Shown: positions 21,001-31,765 of the stretch, piece by piece | Position numbering within the stretch: position 1 is the stretch's first letter | Layout of the letters: the number at the start of each line of letters is the position of its first letter | NCBI GenBank assembly: GCA_965644295.1 | Contig: CBFFRP010000320.1 | Coordinates: 1-40,155, forward strand | Direction of reading: 5' to 3' | DNA: 40,155 nt | Origin: Paraphysomonas bandaiensis | Taxonomy: Eukaryota > Chrysophyceae | Notes under the pieces: model-generated | Database searches by the model: none | The model's input: only the letters and a program-made list of their open reading frames with translations | What the model was told of the DNA's origin: nothing | Position numbers and translations under genes: made by a program

Positions 21001-21507
21001 ACTAGCAGTCGAAGTGGGTACATGGACTTAGTGGTGTTTAATAGTGGACTGATGATTACCCCGTGGCATCCAATACTAAGCGATGGCAAATGGTCATTTC
21101 CTATTGATGTCAATCCGAATGTGCAAAGTGTGAGATGCGATGCTGTGTATAGCTTCCTCTTAGGCGCAGCTACTGTCGTAGATAACCGCTGTACCACTGG
21201 GTCCGAGAGTAGCCGTGGGCCATCCATAAGAATTAACGGAATAGAGTGCCTCTGTTTTGCCCACGGAATTATTGGCGACAAAGTGGCCTCCCACCCGTTC
21301 TATGGTACTGAAAGAGTGGTGGAAGAGCTCAGCACTCTACCCGGTTATACTTCTGGATTGGTCGAGCTTCGTGAAGGGTCAGTTATGAAGGATCCAGTGA
21401 CTGGACTAGCATGTGGTTTCAAGCCAGTTGATGCACGACTACAGATTATCGAAGCCAAAGAAAAATATTTGAAAACTGAGACTCAGAAATGTGTCGAAGT
21501 GCGTTAA
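18040..21507 (+). CDS. U-box / von Willebrand A / Vwaint / Hint-domain protein
   Basis: Twelve exons: 18040-18090, 18146-18302, 18365-18493, 18611-18913, 19036-19188, 19265-19369, 19421-19436, 19527-19685, 19797-19925, 19982-20093, 20140-20505, 20650-21507. Total 2538 nt, 845 aa, phase kept throughout. Residues about 10-70 form a U-box (FYCPIT, DPVVDPEGNSYERAAIENWL, LVPNRSLKKA), which recruits E2 ubiquitin-conjugating enzymes. A vWA domain follows with the MIDAS motif DVSGSMG, then LTNLWDGL, LLLTDG, TFGFGY and IALEGGGMYAFIPD, then a Vwaint-like linker. The C-terminus is a hedgehog/intein-type (Vint) domain: PCFHGSNIVRL with a Cys at its first position, RDIVCGDVV, and MITPWHPI carrying the block-B T-x2-H. 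Family knowledge suggests autoprocessing at that Cys; loss of the C-terminal part and a ubiquitin-ligase role are inference. Possible AATAAA at 21765. Confidence 0.9.
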
Positions 21508-23123
21508 AATGGGAATGATATACATACGGTCGACCGTAGATAGTTTGAAGATGTGTTAGTCGATATCGTCGCATGACGAAATCTACCCTGTTACTTTATT
21601 ACTGTATACGATAGGGATTTATTCGCGTGAATAGCATTAATAACTGAATCTAATTAATGATGAACACTTGTCTTACATTTAAAGTATCTGTCACACCGGT
21701 GAGATGACATAGTGTGACTTTTTGGCCTTTCACTATGAACCAGTACATTTAATAACTCACTTGAAATAAAGTTAGAGTGCCAGGAAAGTGTGTGATACAT
21801 CCTGAGCTCTAGATTTATTGAAAAGCTGGCTGTGTTTTTGGGATTCTTAAATTTCTACTTCACACAGAGTGGACCACACTGTGGATATGTACTACATACT
21901 GCCCTACCCCATATTCGCACTATGATTGCAGACAAGGAAGTAAACAGTAAATAATAATATTCTGAATAAAATATGTGGTAGAGCTATTGGGAAGAGCTAA
22001 GAAGCTAAGAAGTACTTAACAACAGAAACGCAATCTTGTTATCAATATATAGCAATAACTAAAATTAGCATTGTTCACCGCTTTGACAAATTCAGACAAA
22101 CAATACTATTGCAATATATAATCTAATGAAACAAAGAATTCTTCCTTGAGATTTATTTACAATGAGCATCTTAGAACAATCATCGTTCAGGTGACAGACA
22201 CCCTTCTCGACGACCTTAATCAATACAAAGTCAGGGGGTCGTACAGAAACAACAACGGGCCTAATGTGAAAAGCTTATGCATTTCGCGGTGGGTATAGTA
22301 AACGGGGTTACACTGGCAGAAGGTTGACCCATACTGCCTCTATTGGAAAGGGGATCACATAAATAACTTGAAGGCGTTAGAAACTTATTGATTGGCTACA
22401 GATGCTCTGCAGTGATCCAGATTAACACATGTTTCAGTGGAAAGGTATGATTGCAATCAATCCATCCATGATTCCGTGCAATAATAATAATAATATGGAT
22501 GATACATGGTACATACATACACTATCCATGTACAGCAGTACGTGTAGATAGTACGAGTATCATCATCTGACTGAAGGACAAAAAAGTGAAGTCGAACTGC
22601 GAGAGCTCCTCATATCCCGTACAGATGAATCAGTGCAACGGATCCGCTCGACCTTCCAGAGCGAGACCTTTTCTCTGCTCTGTTGCCAGCCTGAAGCGGT
22701 TCAGTCTTCTGTAACTTGATGGACGACCGGACCTCCGCCCGGTCTCCCACCACGACTCCAGAATTCGAACGGGGCGCACGTCGGTTTCATCGTAAATGTA
22801 CGTTCAGTGAAGAGATCACAGACCTTCCACACCCAATGCAGGTCAAGACCCAGAATAATATGTCGAAAATAGTATTTATATAACTTTCTTTATTTGCGTG
22901 AGTTCAATCCCGGCTTTTCACTTTCATTTTTTTTTTGTGGTGGTATCTACCTACTCCTTGCTATTCTTGTACAGCACACAGTAGTGTACTGCTGTATACC
23001 GGTATATACTCCCAGCCGTACCCCCCACACACCAATCAACTCCACCTAAACTCGGCAAGCAGGTTCGTTCCTCTCTCTGCATCTTCAGGACACGCACCAT
23101 CTTCTTCTTAATGTAGCAGGAGA
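21508..23123. other. Intergenic region between the U-box gene and the sulfotransferase
   Basis: The first part is the 3' flank of the U-box gene. There is an AAT simple repeat near 22483-22497. A patch richer in G+C at about 22550-22860 has a 55-codon open frame (22552-22719) of coding-like composition but no recognised motif. A poly-T run sits near 22928. No RNA gene could be supported. Confidence 0.45.
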
Positions 23124-24494
23124 ATGCGACCGCCCTTGCACCGTTATTCCAAGAAAATAAGCTTTAAAATGAATCCTAGTGATATGTACTCATGGGTTAT
23201 GGACATGGCTCGACGTGACTTATCAGAGAGCAGCTACAATTACAAGCTGTCGTGTGTTCGAGGAATGCCCAGCAACCCAACCTTAGACCCGCAGAAAGTA
23301 GAATATATTATAGATAACTTTGAGACTAGAGATAGCGATGTGTTTGTCTGTACTTATGTGAAGGCAGGAACCACATGGACACAGCAAATCATCCATCAGT
23401 TGCTTAAAAAGGGTGTATCTGAAGGGTCGTACGGTGAATCGGTGCCATGGCTAGAAGCTATATCCTCGGATATATTAGGACCTCGTGAAGCCCCGACATG
23501 GACTATGGATAAAGTTATATCAAATACTAGCGCTAGATACTTTAAAACTCACGCATCTGTTAGAGATCTCCCTAGGGGTGTCGCCAATATCAAAGTGATC
23601 TATGTTGCACGAAACCCGAAAGATACACTGGTTAGCCTCTATCATCACGCCAGAAATAAACCCGAGTTTGAATTTTATGGCGACATTGATACTTTTGTAA
23701 ACCTATTTATTTCTGGTGAAGTGGAGAATGGGTCATGGTTTACACACGTGAAGGAATGGTACAATGCGTACTTAGAAGACCCAGGTAATTTTCACTATAA
23801 CGCTAGTATGGTCAATTCAAGTCAACTACATTATTATGCAGATAATATTCTATTTCTTCAATACGAAAATATGTTTCAGAACCCTACGGGTGCCATTAAG
23901 TCCATCGCTGATTTTGTTGGGATTGAAATCTCCCCAAGGGTATGATACTTGATTTTGTTGTCTTTTGGTACCTGCTTTTAGTACTATCGCTTCGATGAGT
24001 ACCTGTTTCACTGCTCTGTAGTGCTAGTTTTGCATAAAACTAGAGCTCTAAGTTTTTGTCGAATAGGAACTGGATAGCGTTCTTGAGCATTGCTCGATCG
24101 AATCAATGAGGGATAGAACCGATTCGAATATTGGGTTTGGTCATCTGCGGCAAGGTACTCACATGTATATCTCTTGCGCTTAAGTTGCCGTTTATATCTG
24201 GTGTTGGGGATCAATGTCCTTATCGTCGTGCCTTATCAGCGTAATTGCGATTGTGTGCAGGAGGATATGGCCGATGGCGTGAGACACTCACAGTACGTCA
24301 GAGTGAGAGGATTGATGTGGTGCGTATATTTTTGGTGCCTGCTTTGCGTATGGAAGTGTTGACACTTTGTATTTTTGCTACAAGATTCTACTCTATGTGA
24401 TATTTCAACACAGGTTTATCATCACAAAATGAAGGACTCCGGCCTTAAATTTAACTTTGGACCAGATATAAACGGCGTAGACTATATTGCTTAA
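23124..24494 (+). CDS. Cytosolic-type (SULT-like) sulfotransferase
   Basis: Four exons: 23124-23939, 24067-24154, 24261-24319, 24414-24494; 347 aa from the first ATG, or 332 aa from the ATG at 23169, which has the better upstream context (AAAATGA). The shorter form is near the usual SULT length of about 300. Motifs: TYVKAGTTWTQQII (5'-phosphosulfate loop), KTHAS, VIYVARNPKDTLVSLYHH (3'-phosphate binding), HVKEWYNAY, FLQYENM. After the third junction the segment RQGGYGRWRETLT stands where SULTs have RKGxxGDWK, so the last PAPS-binding block is altered. The C-terminus MKDSGLKFNFG is family-like. It would transfer sulfate from PAPS to a small hydroxylated or amine acceptor in the cytosol. Acceptor unknown. 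It is a different subfamily from the sulfotransferase domain at 1129-2833. Confidence 0.9.
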
Positions 24495-26069
24495 GAATTA
24501 TTGACTTGCTGTGTGTATACACAACAGTTCCTGCTATTTAGATGTGTGCGATTTTTTGTCCTATGTATTACATAGAAATTTGATTAGTGGTTCATTTATT
24601 TTATATTTAAGCTTTTGACCTTCCCTAAAGAATACATATATCTGTTATCTGTAGCCCCTGAGTGAAATTGTGTCAAGTAACCAGTGAAGCTAGTCATTAT
24701 GGAGTGTCCACCACATCTGATAACAATACGGCCAGACAGAGAAAAAATACGGATTTACCAGCGCTGTGTTATATATTCCTTCCATTGCCATTGGTGTAGT
24801 TTGATCGATATGTTCTATACAACATTGGAGGACTAACCAGAAATTATACATTGAGGTAATATTTCTACGAGAGGGATATGCGATAATCTCTAATCTACAC
24901 TAAAATTCGCTGCGTGGTAATCTGAACACCTTCACATCTGCGTATCAGCTTACTATACGCTCACAAGTCACCAGTCAATATACCACAGAACGAAAACTAC
25001 CTTCTATAGTCAATGTCATATATTAACAACAGAATTTAATTCATTTTGTCACTAACTTCATGCTTTCCTACTATACGATAACTTCTCCATAGTGTAGTGT
25101 TAAATCTCTTCACAATTGCACAATGTTAGCCTATAATACATAATACAGCTCCTCAGTATTGCACTCAATGAATTGCAAAACACTACTTTGGTATTTCGTA
25201 CATATTACCACCACTTCTCATGAGACACTAATAGGTGCACGCATGACTCCGCCTGTAGCATACAAAGCTAGCATTATGATATATGCAGATATGCAGTTCA
25301 TACTCCGTATCTAATATATATCACAAGAGTATACGCAACCATAGGTCCTCATGGGGCGCAGAAGGATGCATGAAGACTCCACCGTACAGCAAGCTTAAGT
25401 CACATATTCATTCCAAATTAGTTTCGACGGCTTAGGCAGCTCTGCAATAATCTATTTTGTAACCTTGAATATATCCCTACAAATTTGCTCTCTCTGTTAA
25501 CTTGTGCAATACATACTGGACCTCGTGATGCCTATGTGTATATTGTACATCTGTTGTCGACTACTCACATAAAATACTGCGCTATATTAAACTGCTATGT
25601 TCAGAATTTCTCATGATCTCCAATCTTAGGAGACTTGATATCAACATGCTTCGATCTCCTCGTTAAACAATAAGCTGTCCTGTCAGCACATCTGCAACCT
25701 TATGACTGTCACTAATATGCACCACCAGAAAAATAAATATCTAGTTTTATTCTGATAAATGCATCGTGCTTCAGCGACATAGTATTAACATACACCGACC
25801 GATCCGATTTGTATCACTCACGATTAGACATCAGACATATCCCTGTCCAGTCACGGCGCTGTGAACATCGAGTCAAATTAGACCAGGCTTCTTGATACGG
25901 GTACCTTTTTCACTCATCTATATTCACAGCCCCAAACCAAAACTAAACTGCAATATAGTATGTTTCTCTTCAGCGACCGGATCAAGCTATCAAGTCAATT
26001 CATAAGAGCAGTCTCGTCGGAGGGTACAATGCAGTGCGAACGTCTGCGAACACTCCAGCAGCTCAGTTT
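24495..26069. other. Intergenic region, AT-rich, no gene seen
   Basis: No frame shows family motifs and no clear repeat was seen. It is the 3' flank of the sulfotransferase and runs up to the inverted gene fragment at 26070. Confidence 0.45.
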
Positions 26070-26210
26070 TTAAACTCGAAACATAATTATCTCTGGGCCT
26101 GTATAAGAGGTGGATCCCATGAAACCATCGCTCCTGCAATCTACAATAACCATATCCTCAGCTTCATGATCATCAGTCGTAATGACATGATCTTCATAAC
26201 TCTCACTCAT
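26070..26210 (-). pseudogene. Inverted, truncated copy of the kinase-like gene's 5' end
   Basis: Read on the minus strand from 26210, an ATG opens a 46-codon frame starting MSESYEDHV, followed by DHEAEDMVI. Its first 28 or so codons match the start of the kinase-like gene at 26667 with few changes, then it diverges and stops at TAA. The sequence just before its ATG (26211-26265) also matches the sequence before the real gene's ATG. It lacks everything after the N-terminus, so it is a dead fragment or a relocated promoter. Confidence 0.8.
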
Positions 26211-26745
26211 GACTCAATCCACCGCAGAGTACTCTCCGCGCTGGCGTAGAGGAAGTCGATGATAGTATGTATTATTAATATATGTAACTATGCTCCACTG
26301 GTGGAAACAGTCGCATATTTGTACAGTGTAGTGCACTGAAAAGGGACAGTATTATGAGGATGTGGTCTTGGAATTCCTGGTTTCTAGATGCGTATCTATG
26401 TATGTGATATACAGAGAGTATACTGCTGTAGATATGTGATGACCCTCTGAGATACTGCAAAAAAGATAGACGTTGGAGACAGGAGGAGCAGCACAGTATG
26501 TGTCAGAATTCCTTGCAATATGAACAGCAGGAGTGTGTGATTCCACCAGGAGAGCACAACCAGATTGATACGCGACTAGACTATCATCGACTTCCTCCAC
26601 GCCAGCACAGATACTCCTCGACGACAATTGGATTCTGGCGGAGAGTACTCTGCGGTGGATTGAGTCATGAGTGAGAGTTATGAAGATCATGTGACTACGA
26701 CTGATGAGCATGAAGCGGAGGATATGGTTATTGCAGATCGCACGA
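26124..26745. repeat. Head-to-head imperfect inverted repeat around the kinase gene start
   Basis: Left arm about 26124-26265 and right arm about 26570-26745 are reverse complements at roughly 90 percent by eye. The right arm has an extra stretch of about 30 bp (near 26607-26640) that the left arm lacks. Between them lie about 300 bp of unique sequence. The right arm includes the kinase start codon. Confidence 0.8.
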
Positions 26746-28513
26746 GTCTTGGTACTTATACAGACTCCCCGCAAAATTCTGATGAGCTCTCTGCTGGGGA
26801 CTGTATATTTTTTCTGAACTCCCTAGATCCCATGGATCTGAGAAAAGATTTTAACTCAGAGGAGGTGGAAGTTAGCTCAGTGGATATGGAAGTTAGCTCA
26901 GTGGATATGGAAGTTAGCTCAGTGGATATGGAAGTTAGCTCAGTGGATATGGAAGTACCTAGTTACCAATATGTATTGAAGGACTCTCTCGATGTTGAAG
27001 TTCGTGTGGAAGGAAGTTGGTACCTGGTAGTGCAAAACGGGGGTGAAATTTGGTTGACGGATGAGCACCCGGCCTACGAATTGCGGCCTGATGACGGTGA
27101 AATTGAGATATCTTGCTATGGCATCGCATATCAGCTCACCTTGGATCGTGACTCTAGGTTGTCGGGTGTATTTTGTCGGGCCAAAGACCAGAATGGAGAA
27201 TACGTAAAAAAGTACTACAGTCGGCATGAAGTGAATGGAAGCATATCGATATCCCCCGCCAATGTGGCGCCGGGGACAGCATGTTTCTATCTTTTCACCC
27301 CTTGTATTGAGTTCTCAGAGAACCTAGTTGTACATGACTACGAGGTCAAACGTCTTCTTGTAGGTAATCGCAATCCAATCTGCTTACTTCCTACAAGTGG
27401 CGACAATTTAGCTACGTACGAAATTAGTCAATGTATTCATCAAAGTGACAGTGGAACTCTTATATATGTTGTTTATCCTCTTGTGGCCACAGACACACTA
27501 GAACTCCAGCGGGAAGAGGAGCGTACAGCTGTCATGAGTGATATATATAAAAAGTTTATAATTAAGTGTTTCCCGGTGGACAAATGTCGCACTTATGGAG
27601 ATAACTTCTACCGGGAGATGGCTGCTTACAATCACTCTAGTAGTATACATGAAAATGACGTATTAATGAGACAGGTGTGCTTATTCTTACTTTGAGCTCT
27701 TCTCTAATATATTTACAGGAGAGTGTTATAAACATAGTGAAAGAGAGGTTTCGTATCTTCGTGTTGCCGGTTGTGTGTAATTATGGGTGCATCAATGACA
27801 ACTTTAATATTGGAAGTACGAACGATTCACTGGTGCCCTTGAGAAATACCTATGCGGATATTTCGTTTGGAGAAGGTGATCAGGAAAGATGGGCGTTAAT
27901 GCGAATGCATGATATATTGCTCGCGGTCTACAAGTTTCATGGGGGGAATATGGGTCACAGAGAGATATCTCTGAAAAACTTCCTGTGGTATTCACGCGTT
28001 GGGACTACGCGGCGCAGTACCGATGGTACTGTGCTTTGTGACTATGGGAAGGCGGTTAACCTGCCGAGTATATCATCTGAGTGCGTACCTTCTGTTCTGA
28101 CGGCAGCAGAGTGGATCTACCGTAGTCCGGAGGAAATCGACGAGCCCAACCAATGGATAAATCCGAAATCTGTTGATATGTGGAGACTAGGAGTGGTATT
28201 CTGTCACCTTCTCACGAATTATGCACCATTTTACAGTTATGAATCAAAATTGGACGATTCTTGGGAAGCCGTTGGTGACGTGCTAGGTGGCAGCTGGGCT
28301 GTGAACAACGACACGTACATGAAGAATAACATAGATTCGCTTGATATACCGGATGATAAAAAGGAATTCCTGTGCAGAGATACTGATGTGTACACACGAG
28401 CATTACTCTTTGGACTTATTGCACGTTGTGATGACCGTATGTCCATAGAGAATGCTATTTGTGTGTTCAACGCAAATCCCCGCGTTAGTGTGAAAATACC
28501 GGTACATATATAG
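26667..28513 (+). CDS. Protein kinase-like protein, probably a pseudokinase
   Basis: Exons 26667-27674 and 27719-28513, split by a 44-nt intron, give 600 aa. The first 200 residues include four EVSSVDM repeats (residues about 68-95) and a region of unknown fold. The kinase-like part covers about 220-580. The ATP-lysine candidate is in FIIKCFP, and the helix-C Glu candidate in FYREMAAY. The catalytic loop reads GHREISLKNFL, so the catalytic Asp of HRD is Glu. The metal-binding DFG is DYG (LCDYGKAV). YRSPEEI stands for APE, and SVDMWRLGVVFCHLL matches helix F. With D to E in the catalytic loop, activity is doubtful though Lys, Asn and the DFG Asp remain. No signal peptide or membrane span. It ends in TAG. 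Confidence 0.85.
26867..26950 (+). repeat. Four 21-bp in-frame tandem repeats
   Basis: Four nearly identical 21-bp units (GGAAGTTAGCTCAGTGGATAT is one unit; key part GTTAGCTCAGTGG) encode EVSSVDM four times within the kinase-like protein's N-terminus. Such near-perfect identity suggests recent expansion and likely length variation between strains. Confidence 0.93.
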
Positions 28514-28802
28514 AATGATAGACTGTCTGTGCAATATGTTTGTTCTTGTGAACTAATAGGTTTATTATATCGAATGATATTGTGAATATATGGTTTGAAC
28601 GCAATAGTTGTGGCAGCCATTGTTAGCTCCTCTATATGATAGATATATTTAAGTTGCTTCAATGTGTGAAATTTGGACATATCGCTGAAGTTAATATCTT
28701 ATTACACGTTGCACACAATGCTGGATTCTCAGATATGAACTTCAAGAAACACTTGTGATTATCGAAGATGTTATTACAACATAACTCATATTAAACGTCT
28801 TT
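28514..28802. other. 3' flank of the kinase-like gene
   Basis: Non-coding AT-rich sequence up to the start of the nested transposon region at about 28803. Nothing else seen. Confidence 0.5.
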
Positions 28803-28880
28803 TTATTTAGCAATAGGCGTTAGAAACCTGTACCAATATAGTGGTTAGTTGAATGCTAGTCATGCTAGTTTGACCTCTAC
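28803..28880 (-). repeat. Minus-strand remnant of the LINE 3' tail
   Basis: The stretch from TTTATTTAGCAATAGGCG to CTCTACC is the imperfect reverse complement of about 31545-31630, the 3' tail of the plus-strand LINE. Shared blocks include TTTAGCAATAGGCGTT and GAATGCTAGTCAT. The simplest reading is a very short 5'-truncated LINE copy in the other direction, into which copia copy 2 inserted at 28881. Confidence 0.6.
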
Positions 28881-29066
28881 CTATTAGAATATGGATCTTA
28901 TTCTAGTATATTCAGTATGTCACTTGAAGACAATGTACGAGAATACAGTGAAATATAGTGATGTACAAATGCTGTAATGATATTGAGAAACTGAAATAGT
29001 TTGATCTTTCAAGATATGTTCAGTAACGAGAGGTTCGCATATGTAGGATATTATGCAGGGATTATA
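28881..29066 (+). repeat. Copia copy 2, left part of split 5' LTR
   Basis: Begins TATTAGAATATGG and follows the LTR of copy 1 with scattered changes until TGCAGGGATTATA (29054-29066), where the LINE interrupts. The right part resumes at 31657; joined, the two give about 295 bp against 293 in copy 1. Confidence 0.88.
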
Positions 29067-31397
29067 GAGTCGATACATTACCTCGGAGCAGACCTTCCTC
29101 TCACAATCACAGACAAGGCCTCCCATGACTGGTGTCTAAAATACCTGAAAGTCGTGACCACACACCTAGGGATTAAACAGGCCTCAGCCGGCTGTAAAGT
29201 CATGGTTATCGAGACCCAAATCATACCGACTTTGCTCTATAGAGCCACCAAAGCTTCATGGCCGCTACACTGGTACAGAGAAATTGACGCTGCTTGTGCA
29301 ACCCTCTACAGAAAGGCCCTCAGTCTAGGCCCTGGATACCCCACGGAACTGATCTACCTCTCACTCAAGCACAACGGATTAGGTATGAAACGTTTCTCAG
29401 ACTCGGCGCAGGAGCAAAAATGGGGATCTCTACAGCGCGCAATAACCCTCGGGGGAGAAGCAGGTCAAGCAGCACATTTTCTACTCACTCAGACAACAGA
29501 GCCACAGCCCCAATACCACCACTATGCTCTCAGCCTCAGGGAATGGGGAACGGAATTGGGCCTTACCCTTCAGGAACCTGAGCCCCCCGAACCACAGGAT
29601 GAACACATGCTGACCAACCTAAAACAAGAACTCGGCCTTAATAGTGTCCAACCAGATACTTTCAAGGCTATCTTCACAGATGGATCATACACAGCCAGTG
29701 CGCTCTCCACGCGTCGCCTCACTCATGTCAATCCGCGAACACGATGGACACACCGAGGAGGTGCAGCGGTCGTCTACTTACCCCCAGAAAATGCCTGGGA
29801 AGATGGTACAACCACAATACTACGACTAGATACACCCTTTCGTGACGTGCCCGGTTTGGACTCATACGCATATGAACTCATAGGCACAGCCATGGGGCTT
29901 ATACTCTCAACACGTATTCCCGAACACATAAGAAGCCACACAGACTGTCAGGCAGTGTGCACCCGCACTGAGGAAGCACTCTCCACAAGACGCAGAGCTC
30001 TCGGTCACCGTGCAAAAGGGGTACTACTCGAAAGCATCGCGGCCAGCAGAGATTGCAAACGACAGGTGACCTGGGTGAGGTCTCATCCCGAACGACGTAC
30101 CACAGATGAAACGGAGTGGACGTTTGAGGACAAGGGCATCTATATTGCTGACGCAGTTGCGGGTGAAGACTGGCATGAAGTCGATCGCATCCTTGGAAAA
30201 AATAACTACACTGTCTGTACAATTGCGATTGACAGTGCCATCGAACGCTTACTAACTGCTGGATTATGGCACTGGCGTATGCACAGTACAAGACGGCCAT
30301 ACTACTCTAGCCCACTCCTTACTAATTTCCAGGATCTCTGCGACCTAAGGACACTTGAGAACTACACTTCAACCAGAGATCAACGCTACGGACACAATCC
30401 TGATCGAGCGCCTGGCTACTGGACCAATAGCGGAGTACACCTCCCGCGCAAACTCGCTCAAGCGGATGGCAGTGCATCCAAAGACAAACTCAGCTCAAAT
30501 CTACGCCAAAGAATACTCAACACGGCACTGACATGGGACAAATCTTTCTGCATAGGGAGGAACCGGGCCAAAACCAAACAGGGGCTTGACCTGACCAAAG
30601 CCGCATGCTCTGACTGCGGGTTTCGACTAGATTCCCTAAAACATATGTGCCTCGACTGCACACATGAATCCATCACCCAAATAAGGGAAACTGCATTTCA
30701 ATCGCATAAAAATGTGCTCCACGAAATACAGAGAACTCAGACCTTACCCAACTGGATCACATCTGCACTACGGAGACTCTCCAGCAGAGCCTGGAATCCC
30801 TCCATCCCACAGGTCGAGAGATACTGGACTGGAACCATCACAGCAGCCCAACTGGAAACGGTATTCGGAGATGCCATACACAACCACCTGACGGCACACA
30901 GTCTACGGAACCTAGAAACAGCGGTTATTAATCTCCTGCAACCGCTTTACACTGCAGCGAAGCTTATGTTACAGGATCGCGGTTGTCGCTATATCACCAT
31001 GTCCAAAAGGCCGCCCAGGCTACTCCCGAGACCCCGTCCGAAACGCAGTCAGTCAAGACAACGCCCGAGAGTCCTTCGCTTACTAGGGGTCCAACGACGA
31101 CCCCCCACAGCGTATCCGACTCCAGACACACGTGCACACCTCACAGGTCCTACCCAACAGAGCACTGGACTGCCCAGACCTCCACAACGCCGACGGCTTC
31201 GACAACTCTATCTACACCCGCGGCCCCACAGGAGCACAGTAACACAGACTACAAACCCTACCCCTCCTCCCAACAATCCCCACCACCCTCAACCCACACA
31301 TCTGGAACTAGGTGCACTCAAGACCCTAATTCAGAACGCTGAGCCCCCTCCAAAACCAATGGAGACCCATCCCAAAGGGAGACCCCCAGATCAATAG
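29067..31397 (+). pseudogene. LINE ORF2 remnant: end of reverse transcriptase, RNase H, zinc knuckle
   Basis: The frame is open for about 776 codons from the truncation point to TAG at 31395-31397. It starts in the thumb region of the reverse transcriptase (HYLGADLPL ... LLYRATKASWP). An RNase H domain follows with FTDGSY, YELIGTAMGL and SHTDCQAV as the D-E-D residues, then IYIADAVA with the last Asp. A CCHC knuckle (C-x2-C-x8-H-x4-C in CSDCGFRLDSLKHMCLDC) and a Pro/Arg-rich tail close the protein. RNase H followed by a C-terminal zinc knuckle fits the I/Tad-like groups. The palm with its catalytic Asp pair is missing, so the copy is dead. The apparent upstream ATG at 29001 belongs to the copia LTR, not to this element. 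Confidence 0.9.
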
Positions 31398-31643
31398 CGC
31401 CGGTGAGTCCCAGGACACACGATCATGGCGAGCCTCATAACACACACTAAGAACGGAAGTGGTTGCACCTTGGTGCTTGCGGCGACGCACAAGCAGCTTC
31501 TGTAGCGTTAAATAGTAGGATAAAAGAGTTTGTATTGATTAGTTACGGGTAGTGGTCTACTAACTAGTATGACTAGCATTCTTCTAGCCACTAATTGATG
31601 CAAGGTCTCAACGCCTATTGCTAAATAATCAGACATTCACTAC
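29067..31643 (+). mobile_element. 5'-truncated LINE (non-LTR retrotransposon)
   Basis: Flanked by the 13-bp duplication TGCAGGGATTATA (29054-29066 and 31644-31656), lying inside the LTR of copia copy 2. The 5' end cuts into the reverse transcriptase, as expected for incomplete target-primed reverse transcription. The 3' tail (about 31398-31643) is non-coding and ends without a poly(A) run. It is richer in G+C, and in C and A on this strand, than the sequence around it. Confidence 0.9.
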
Positions 31644-31656
31644 TGCAGGGATTATA

Positions 31657-31765
31657 ATGAGTTAGTGTTGGTTATCACAACTTCGTGTAAACGATATTAA
31701 TAAATCTATCTAGTCTTACGACAAATTCTCTCTGTGATCTAGCTTAAAATGAGCAATTGTCAATA
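31657..31765 (+). repeat. Copia copy 2, right part of split 5' LTR
   Basis: Resumes the copia LTR after the LINE and its target duplication, sharing GTGTAAACGATATTAATAAA with copy 1, and ends CAATA before the primer site TGGTAGCGAGCGAG. The gag ATG (31749) again lies inside the LTR. Confidence 0.9.

Noticed and set aside
22770-22800. GTTCGAATTC on the minus strand resembling a tRNA T-loop
   Set aside because: The flanking bases do not form a 5-bp T-stem, and no acceptor or anticodon stem could be fitted.
22900-22930. AGTTCAATCCCGGC resembling a tRNA T-arm on the plus strand
   Set aside because: The bases before and after the loop are not complementary, and no cloverleaf could be built.
29001-29066. 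An ATG at 29001 that would start the LINE protein
   Set aside because: This stretch is copia LTR sequence up to the 13-bp target duplication; the fusion to the LINE frame is accidental.
30983-31342. A 119-codon Thr/Pro/Ser-rich frame within the LINE
   Set aside because: It is a shadow of the Pro/Arg-rich tail of the LINE ORF2 frame in C-rich sequence.
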